From Georgenia sp. TF02-10 (GTDB taxonomy: Bacteria > Actinomycetota > Actinomycetes > Actinomycetales > Actinomycetaceae), in contig NZ_CP094289.1 in assembly GCF_022759505.1 (NCBI RefSeq), positions 1,798,001-1,862,000 on the forward strand: a DNA stretch of 64,000 bases, written 5' to 3'. The position numbers and the translations under genes are program-made. Shown here one piece after another: positions 56,153-64,000 of this stretch. Within the stretch, counting starts at the first letter, position 1. Every line of letters begins with the position of its first letter. The notes beneath the pieces were generated by a model, which saw only the letters and a program-made list of their open reading frames with translations, searched no databases and was not told the origin of the DNA.

Positions 56153-57079
56153 ATGACGACGCTCACCGCTCAACGAACGGTCACCGACGAGCGCCCCCGC
56201 CTCAACAAGCCGCCGGACAAGTTCCGCTGGTCCGCCCGCGGCTTCGCCCTCCCGAGCCTGGCCATCGTGGCGGTGATGCTCTACCTGCCCTTCCTGTGGA
56301 CGGCGTACCTCAGCTTCACCGAGTTCAACGGCCTGGGCGACCCCGAGTGGGTGGGCCTGGAGAAGTACCGGGAGATGTTCGCCGACGCCGGGTTCCTCAC
56401 CTCGGTGCAGAACACGCTCATCTGGGTCGTCGGCACCCTCGTCCTCCCCGTCGGGCTCGGCCTGCTCATCGCGGTGCTCGCCCACGAGATCAAGGGCTCC
56501 TTCTGGTACCGGCTGCCGTTCCTGCTGCCCTACGCCATCTCCGGGGTCGCCGTCGGCGTGATCTGGACCTTCATCCTGCAGACCGACGGGGCGCTGAGCG
56601 AGGCGCTGCGGTTCCTGCACCTGCCCGGCGCCGAGCTGCGCTGGCTGCTCGACGCCCCGCTGAACACCCTGGTGATGATCGTCGCGGCCACCTGGCAGGG
56701 GGCCGGCGTCAACGCCCTGCTCTTCGGGATCGGGCTGCAGTCCATCCCCAAGGAACCGATGGAGGCCGCCCGGCTCGACGGCGCCTCCGGCTGGACGCTG
56801 TTCCGGACGATGACCTGGCCGATGCTCGCCCCGCTGACCACCGTCGTCGTCGGCCTCGCGATCGTCGGGTCCCTCAAGACCTTCGACATCATCTGGGCGA
56901 TGACCAAGGGCGGTCCCGGCCGTGTCTCGGAGACCCTGGCGCTGACCATGTACAAGGAGACCTTCGTCAACAACGATTACGGGCTCGGCGCCGCGGTGGC
57001 GCTGTTCCTCACCGTCGTGACGGTGGCCGCCTCGATCATCTACCTGCGTCGTCAGCTCTCCGACTCCAAGGAGCTGTGA
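56153..57079 (+). CDS. ABC sugar transporter permease (MalF type, cluster 2)
   Basis: Six-helix permease subunit of 308 aa. The EAA loop is PMEAARLDGASGWTLFRTMTWPML. A cytoplasmic N-terminus of about 25 residues precedes the first helix. GGAAGGG lies upstream of the ATG. Its stop overlaps the next start (TGATG). As in cluster 1, no ATPase gene is present. Confidence 0.92.
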   Translation: MTTLTAQRTVTDERPRLNKPPDKFRWSARGFALPSLAIVAVMLYLPFLWTAYLSFTEFNGLGDPEWVGLEKYREMFADAGFLTSVQNTLIWVVGTLVLPVGLGLLIAVLAHEIKGSFWYRLPFLLPYAISGVAVGVIWTFILQTDGALSEALRFLHLPGAELRWLLDAPLNTLVMIVAATWQGAGVNALLFGIGLQSIPKEPMEAARLDGASGWTLFRTMTWPMLAPLTTVVVGLAIVGSLKTFDIIWAMTKGGPGRVSETLALTMYKETFVNNDYGLGAAVALFLTVVTVAASIIYLRRQLSDSKEL

Positions 57080-57894
57080 TGGCCGACAAGATCCGCAAGG
57101 GTGTCCTCGTCGTCCTCGGGCTGGTGTGGCTCGCCCCGGTCTACCTCATGCTCGCCAACGCCGCCAAGACCGACGACCAGTACGGCGTGGTCTCGGTGTG
57201 GCAGGCGGTCGGGATCTCCGGCCTGCTGGAGAACGTGGCCACCGCCTGGGACCGCGGCAACATCTCCGAGGGCATCGCCTCGACGGCGCTGTACAGCGTC
57301 GTCTCCCCCGGCCTCGCCGTGCTCGTCGGCGCGGCCGCCGGGTTCGCGATCGTCGCGCTGCGGCTGAGGCACGGCTTCTTCTGGTTCGTGCTGATCTTCT
57401 CCAGCACGGTCTTCCCGCTGCAGATGATCCTCATGCCCCTGTTCATCGGCTACGTCGAGGCCGGCCTGTACGACACCCGGGTGGGGATGATCTTGATCTA
57501 CACGGTCATCTCGGTCCCGTTCTCGGCGTTCGTGATGCGCAACTTCTTCTCCGGGGTCGCCCGCCAGGTCTTCGAGGCGGCGGTGGTCGACGGCGCGTCG
57601 ACGTGGCGGATCTTCTGGCGCATCTACCTGCCCATGTCCGGCTCCGCGCTCGCGGCCGTCTTCATCCTGCAGGCCACCTTCGTCTGGAACGACCTGCTCC
57701 TGGGGCTGACGCTGACCCAGTCCGCCGAGACCCGCCCGGTCATGACGGCCCTGTCGGCCCTGCAGAGCACCTACGGCGGCTCCACCATGCCGACGGTGCT
57801 CGCCGGCGGCCTCATCGTGTCCGTCCCGACCGTCGCGCTGTTCCTGCTGACCCAGCGTGCCTTCACCCGGGGCCTGTCCCTGGGCCAGTTCTGA
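57079..57894 (+). CDS. ABC sugar transporter permease (MalG type, cluster 2)
   Basis: Second permease, 271 aa, six helices. EAA loop: FEAAVVDGASTWRIFWRIYLPM. The C-terminal region FVWNDLLLGLTLTQ matches MalG homologues. Start overlaps the previous stop by one base, so translation is coupled. The SDR gene follows 13 bp downstream. Confidence 0.92.
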   Translation: MADKIRKGVLVVLGLVWLAPVYLMLANAAKTDDQYGVVSVWQAVGISGLLENVATAWDRGNISEGIASTALYSVVSPGLAVLVGAAAGFAIVALRLRHGFFWFVLIFSSTVFPLQMILMPLFIGYVEAGLYDTRVGMILIYTVISVPFSAFVMRNFFSGVARQVFEAAVVDGASTWRIFWRIYLPMSGSALAAVFILQATFVWNDLLLGLTLTQSAETRPVMTALSALQSTYGGSTMPTVLAGGLIVSVPTVALFLLTQRAFTRGLSLGQF

Positions 57895-57907
57895 GGAGAT
57901 CCACCAC

Positions 57908-58720
57908 ATGACCACTCACCTGCCGTGGCAGGACCGCACCGTCCTGGTTACCGGGGCCGGCGCCGGCATCGGCGCCGGCGTCGCCGAGCTGCTGGCCGCC
58001 CGCGGCGCCACCGTCGTCGGGATCGACCGGGACGCCGCGGCGCTGGACGCCGTGACCCAGCACCTGGATGCCATGCCCGGGCGGCTGCTGCCGGTGGTCG
58101 CCGAGGTCACCGACGGCGACCGGCTGGCCGAGGTGGCCGCCACGGTGCACGCCGAGCACGGCGGCCTGGACGCCCTCGTCTGCGCCGCCGGCGTCCAGCG
58201 CTACGGCACCGTCGAGAGCACGGACCCCGGCACCTACCACGAGGTCATGGCGGTCAACGTCGGCGGTGCGTTCAACGCCTGCCGGGTGGGCGTGCCGCTG
58301 CTGCGGGCGCGGGGCGGCGGGGCGATCGTCCTGGTCGCCTCCGTCCAGGCCTTCGCCGCCCAGCGCGACGTCGCGGCCTACGCGGCCAGCAAGGGCGCGC
58401 TGCTCTCCCTCACCCGTGCCATGGCGGTGGACCACGCCGCCGAGGGGATCCGGGTGAACGCCGTGTGCCCGGGCTCGGTCGACACGCCCATGCTGCGCTG
58501 GGCCGCCGAGCTGTTCCGCGAGGGCCGGCCGGTCGAGGACCTGCTCGCCGACTGGGGCCGGGCCCACCCGCTGGGCCGGGTCGCCCGCCCGGGCGAGGTC
58601 GCCGAGGCCGTGGAGTTCCTCCTCAGCGAGCGGGCCTCCTTCATCACCGGCGCGGATCTGAAGGTCGACGGCGGGCTCACCGCCGGTCTGGCCGTGGCAC
58701 TGCCGGAGACCCGGCAGTGA
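57908..58720 (+). CDS. Short-chain dehydrogenase/reductase
   Basis: Classical SDR of 270 aa. The cofactor motif [11 protein letters not shown] is at the N-terminus and DRD after the second strand suggests NAD preference. Catalytic Tyr158 and Lys162 lie in YAASK, with a Ser in VASVQAF. The C-terminal [15 protein letters not shown] is typical. In this context it could oxidise a sugar at C1 to a lactone. GAGGAG lies 9 nt before the ATG. It overlaps the dehydratase gene by GTGA. Confidence 0.92.
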   Translation: MTTHLPWQDRTVLVTGAGAGIGAGVAELLAARGATVVGIDRDAAALDAVTQHLDAMPGRLLPVVAEVTDGDRLAEVAATVHAEHGGLDALVCAAGVQRYGTVESTDPGTYHEVMAVNVGGAFNACRVGVPLLRARGGGAIVLVASVQAFAAQRDVAAYAASKGALLSLTRAMAVDHAAEGIRVNAVCPGSVDTPMLRWAAELFREGRPVEDLLADWGRAHPLGRVARPGEVAEAVEFLLSERASFITGADLKVDGGLTAGLAVALPETRQ

Positions 58721-59985
58721 GGGGCAGCGCCCTGCGCATCGCGGACGTGCGGGCGACGACCGTCACGGTGCCCCTGCAGGCGCCGCTGCGGCACAGCAAC
58801 GGCGCGCACTGGGGGCGGTTCGTGCGCACGCTGGTCGAGGTCGAGACCGAGGACGGCATCGTCGGCCTCGGCGAGATGGGCGGTGGCGGCCAGAGCGCCG
58901 AGGCCGCGGTCGTGGCCCTGAAGGACTACCTGGTCGGGCACGACCCCGCCCGGACCGAGGTCCTGCGGTTCATGCTCGCCAACCCCACGGCCAGCCTGTA
59001 CAACAACCGCACCCAGCTGCTGGCCGCCGTGGAATTCGCCTGCCTCGACATCCTCGGCAAGTACACCGGGCTTCCCGTGCACGCGCTGCTCGGCGGGGCG
59101 GTGCGGGATGAGGTGGAGTTCGCGTCCTACCTGTTCTTCCGCTACCCCTCCGCCGACGGCTCGGGCGAGGTCCGCACCCCCGACCAGCTGGTCGAGCACG
59201 CGCGGGCGCTGCGGGCCGAGCACGGCTTCCGGGTGCACAAGCTCAAGGGCGGGGTCTTCGAGCCCGGCTACGAGCGCGAGGCCTACCGGGCGCTGGCCGG
59301 CGCCCTCCCCGGGGACCGCTTCCGTTACGACCCCAACGGGGTGCTCAGTCCCGAGCAGGGCATCGAGTTCGCCCGCGGCATCGAGGACCTGGCCAACGAC
59401 TACCTCGAGGACCCGTGCTACGGGTTCAACGGCATGCGCCGGGTCCGGGAGAACACCCGGATCCCGCTCGCGACGAACACCGTGGTGGTCGACTTCGAGC
59501 AGCTCGCCACCAACGTGCTGGCTCCCGCCGCCGACGTCGTCCTGCTCGACACCACGTTCTGGGGCGGCATCCGGCCCTGCCTCCGGGCGGCCGGGGTGTG
59601 CGAGGCCTTCCAGCTCGGCGTCGCGGTGCACTCCTCGGGCGAGCTCGGCATCCAGCTCGCCACGATGCTGCACCTCGGTGCGGTCGTCCCCAACCTCTCG
59701 TTCGCGGCCGACGCCCACTACCACCACCTGCGCGACGACGTCATCGCCGGCGGGAAGATGACCTACCGCGACGGGCGCATCGCCGTGCCGGACGGGCCCG
59801 GACTCGGGGTGACGCTCGACGCCGACAAGGTCGCCGAGTACGCCGAGCTCTACCGCGAGCTCGGTCCCTACCCCTACGACCGGGACCCCGGACGGGCCGG
59901 GTGGTACCCGATGCTGCCCAACCGCGACTTCGCCGACCCCACCGCGCCGGGCCGTCCGGCCGCGATGGACCACGAACCGTACTGA
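58717..59985 (+). CDS. Enolase-superfamily sugar-acid dehydratase (glucarate dehydratase-like)
   Basis: A 422-aa member of the mandelate racemase branch, closest in motif pattern to glucarate dehydratase: catalytic K175-L-K177 (HKLKGG), metal ligands Asp205 (DPNG), Glu231 (LEDP) and Asn254 (ATNT), and base His305 (VHSSGE). Such enzymes dehydrate aldarates or aldonates to 2-keto-3-deoxy acids using Mg2+. All key residues are present. Substrate cannot be fixed; the partner SDR and SMP-30 lactonase suggest a sugar acid formed by oxidation. GTG start overlaps the SDR stop. Confidence 0.88.
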   Translation: MRGSALRIADVRATTVTVPLQAPLRHSNGAHWGRFVRTLVEVETEDGIVGLGEMGGGGQSAEAAVVALKDYLVGHDPARTEVLRFMLANPTASLYNNRTQLLAAVEFACLDILGKYTGLPVHALLGGAVRDEVEFASYLFFRYPSADGSGEVRTPDQLVEHARALRAEHGFRVHKLKGGVFEPGYEREAYRALAGALPGDRFRYDPNGVLSPEQGIEFARGIEDLANDYLEDPCYGFNGMRRVRENTRIPLATNTVVVDFEQLATNVLAPAADVVLLDTTFWGGIRPCLRAAGVCEAFQLGVAVHSSGELGIQLATMLHLGAVVPNLSFAADAHYHHLRDDVIAGGKMTYRDGRIAVPDGPGLGVTLDADKVAEYAELYRELGPYPYDRDPGRAGWYPMLPNRDFADPTAPGRPAAMDHEPY

Positions 59986-60012
59986 CCGAGGAACGAACCC
60001 CCTGACCGAGGA
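59982..60012 (+). repeat. Short duplication across the dehydratase stop codon
   Basis: CTGACCGAGGA occurs at 59982 and 60002. The TGA stop of the dehydratase gene lies in the first copy. Confidence 0.65.
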
Positions 60013-60044
60013 CTGGCGGCCGCGCGCCGCCAGGGAGGACATCG

Positions 60045-62144
60045 ATGAGCCCCCGCACGATCCCCACCGTCGAGGACTTCACCAGCGCCGTCGTCGTCGA
60101 CCGCTTCGACGACATGATCAACCCGCCGGGCCTGACCAACCACCTCGCCACCGCCCAGGTCGACCACGACGTGCTCGCGGTGCGGTCGCTGAACGTCCCC
60201 CCCGTCTCGCAGGGCGACTGCATCACCGGTCAGCTCTACCTCGGCGGCCGGCTGGCCCGGTCCTACGGCGAACCCGTCGAGGTCGTCTGGCGCCCGGACC
60301 AGGTGCGGCGCCGCACCACAATCGACGACTGGGTCGTGGAGACCACCACCGTCTGCCCGCCCGGCGAGGCCGGCGTCGTCGTCCAGATCGGGGCCACCAA
60401 CGCCGCCGCCGTGGCGCGCGAGCTGCGCCTCGGTGCCTGGATCGACTCCACCGTGACCCGGTCGCCGGAGCCGTGGCTCGCCGCCCCGCCGCCGCAGGCG
60501 GCCAACGAGGTGCGGGTGGACGGCGCACGGCGCACCGGCCGACCGGCCGACCGCTCCGCGGTGAGCCTCCAGGGCCTGGTCGACGGAAGCGGGCGGGACG
60601 TCCGCGACGCCGCCGGCACGCCGCGGCTCGTCGAGGTCCGCCAGGAGGTCGGGCCGGGGGAGGCCTGCACGCTCGGCTACCTGCACATGGTGGGCGCCGG
60701 ACCGGGCGCCGAGGCCGAGGTGCGGGCGGCCTACGAGCGCGTGGCGGCCGACGTGCCCGGCGCCGTGGCGGCGTCCCGCGTGGCCTGGGACGCCAGCCTG
60801 GCCGCCATGTTCACGCCGGGCAACGAGGAGTTCGGCGGCTCGCTGCCCGTGCTGGAGACGAGCAACGACGCCCTGCGGACCCTGTACTGGTGGGGCGCGA
60901 TGGGCGTGCTGTGGTTCCGGCGCGACAACCCCGCCTCGGTGCTGGGCCGCACCTACGACACCCTCATGCCCCGCTACTGGCAGACCACCACGTTCATCTG
61001 GGACTACTCGCTCAGCTCGATGGTGCACGCCCTCCTCGACCCCGGCGTGATGCGCCGGCAGATCGCGCACTGGGTGGGGCTGGACATCGACGAGCACTTC
61101 GGCACCGAGTGGCTCACCGGCGGACCGGTGGGCAACTGGTACTCCGTCAACCACTACGCAATGACGCGCCTGGTCAACGACTACCTCCGGCTGCACGGGG
61201 ACCACGCGTTCCTCCGCGAGGAGCTGACCACCCCGAGCGGGCAGACCCGTTCCCTCGGGGACCACGTGCGGTACTGGGCGCGGGCCTGGCACCGCCTGCG
61301 CTCGGCCTCGGGCCTGGCCGACTACGGCGAGATCGACAACCTCCTCGAGTGCGTGAGCACCTACGTGCACGAGGTGGCCAGCCTCAACGCGGCCAACGTG
61401 TGGTGCCTGCGCACCGCGGCGGAGATCAGCGCCGCGCAGGGCCAGGGCGACGTCGCCGCCGACCTGGTGGCCGAGGCCGAGGAGCTCCTCCCGCTGGTCA
61501 ACGCGCTCTACCTGCCCGGGAGCGGCTACTTCCGCGCCCGCCAGCCCGACGGGACCCTGGTCGAGACGCGCCACTGCTACGACTTCTCCACCGTCGGCAC
61601 CACGATCGCCGCGGACCTTCCCGAGCAGCAGCGGGACGAGATGGTGCGCTTCTTCGTCGAGGAGCTCCGCACGCCGTCGTGGATGCGTGCGCTCTCGCCC
61701 TGGGACGAGAACGCCGGCTACTCCCTGCGCGCGGACCACCAGTGGAACGGCGCCTACCCGGCCTGGCCCGCCGACTCCGCCCGGGCAGCGATCGCGCTCG
61801 GCCACCCGCGCGTCGCGCTGGAGTGGCTCGACGGGCTGGCCCGCACGACGAACCAGGGGCCGCCCGGGCAGGCGCACTTCGTCGAGGAGGCCGCCAGCCC
61901 GATCGACGGCGGCGCCCGCAAGACCCCGCCCCAGCTGCCCTACCTCATCGACTGGTCGTGCTCCTCGGCCGGCGCCTGGTGCGAGCTGGTCATCGGCTCC
62001 ATCTTCGGCGTCGAGGTCTCCCTCGACGGCGAGGTCCGGGCGGGCGGCTGCATCGACGAGCTCGACGCCCGCGCGCGGCTGACGAACCTCGTAGTCCAGG
62101 GCCGCACGTACGACGTCGCCGGCGGAGAGGTCCTGCCTCACTAG
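60045..62144 (+). CDS. Six-hairpin glycosidase-like protein
   Basis: A 699-aa cytosolic protein without signal peptide. The N-terminal 230 residues look like a beta-sandwich; from about residue 260 onward helices of an (alpha/alpha)6 barrel follow (TLYWWGAMGVLWFRRD, TTTFIWDYSLSSMVHALLDPG, DYGEIDNLLECVSTYVHEVASLNAANVWC). Acidic clusters DYGEID and WDENAGYS are candidate catalytic sites. The fold is that of glucoamylase/debranching-type families, but no numbered GH family was recognised. It likely cleaves the imported oligosaccharide. Confidence 0.75.
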   Translation: MSPRTIPTVEDFTSAVVVDRFDDMINPPGLTNHLATAQVDHDVLAVRSLNVPPVSQGDCITGQLYLGGRLARSYGEPVEVVWRPDQVRRRTTIDDWVVETTTVCPPGEAGVVVQIGATNAAAVARELRLGAWIDSTVTRSPEPWLAAPPPQAANEVRVDGARRTGRPADRSAVSLQGLVDGSGRDVRDAAGTPRLVEVRQEVGPGEACTLGYLHMVGAGPGAEAEVRAAYERVAADVPGAVAASRVAWDASLAAMFTPGNEEFGGSLPVLETSNDALRTLYWWGAMGVLWFRRDNPASVLGRTYDTLMPRYWQTTTFIWDYSLSSMVHALLDPGVMRRQIAHWVGLDIDEHFGTEWLTGGPVGNWYSVNHYAMTRLVNDYLRLHGDHAFLREELTTPSGQTRSLGDHVRYWARAWHRLRSASGLADYGEIDNLLECVSTYVHEVASLNAANVWCLRTAAEISAAQGQGDVAADLVAEAEELLPLVNALYLPGSGYFRARQPDGTLVETRHCYDFSTVGTTIAADLPEQQRDEMVRFFVEELRTPSWMRALSPWDENAGYSLRADHQWNGAYPAWPADSARAAIALGHPRVALEWLDGLARTTNQGPPGQAHFVEEAASPIDGGARKTPPQLPYLIDWSCSSAGAWCELVIGSIFGVEVSLDGEVRAGGCIDELDARARLTNLVVQGRTYDVAGGEVLPH

Positions 62145-62157
62145 CGTCCAAGGGTCG

Positions 62158-64000
<1,843 letters not shown>

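Overview
The window is about 64 kb of very high-GC DNA from an actinobacterium. Evidence: backbone gene order lgt, gltBD, pyk, ANTAR regulator, polA, rpsA, coaE, uvrB, uvrA, uvrC, rapZ, yvcK, whiA, gap; GTG starts; many starts only 6-8 nt behind a TANNNT -10 box. The set fits Micrococcales-type genomes, but a genus cannot be named from sequence alone. No phage, integrase, insertion sequence, rRNA or CRISPR array was seen.

Layout. 1-13.6 kb: lgt (5' cut), gltBD, pyk, a tRNA-Leu(CAA), an odd repeat block, a PdtaR-like ANTAR regulator, a hotdog thioesterase and polA. 13.6-25.2 kb: carbohydrate cluster 1, with an AraC regulator, a DUF5107-TPR protein, an ABC sugar importer (lipoprotein plus two permeases), a secreted GH2 enzyme and a cytosolic clan GH-A enzyme. 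25.3-34.5 kb: methyltransferase, rpsA, OsmC, siderophore-interacting protein, coaE, an FtsH paralogue and uvrB. 34.5-43 kb: a yybP-ykoY (Mn2+) riboswitch in front of terC, a BASS-type transporter with a YciI-like protein, an OsmC-like protein, a DUF222/HNH protein, an MBL hydrolase and a YdeI-like protein. 43-52.4 kb: uvrA, a cysteine-free OsmC protein, uvrC, rapZ, yvcK, whiA. 52.7-63 kb: carbohydrate cluster 2, with a GntR regulator, a secreted beta-propeller protein, a second ABC importer, an SDR dehydrogenase, a glucarate-dehydratase-like enzyme, a six-hairpin glycosidase and a convergent SMP-30 lactonase. The 5' part of gap closes the window.

How the genes work together. uvrA, uvrB, uvrC and polA together supply nucleotide excision repair (incision plus gap filling). 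Lgt would lipidate the two sugar-binding lipoproteins. Cluster 2 reads as import, hydrolysis, oxidation to a lactone, lactone opening and dehydration of a sugar acid; its substrate is not known. The two carbohydrate clusters sit inside otherwise conserved neighbourhoods (polA|rpsA and whiA|gap).

Most notable observations: the terC riboswitch, whose P1 strand also forms a 10-bp hairpin hiding the ribosome binding site; twelve genes that look leaderless; five genes whose stop codon lies in a short tandem duplication; a triplicated promoter-plus-start module at the DUF222/HNH gene; a 54-bp repeat pair beside tRNA-Leu; and three OsmC-family proteins with progressively fewer cysteines.
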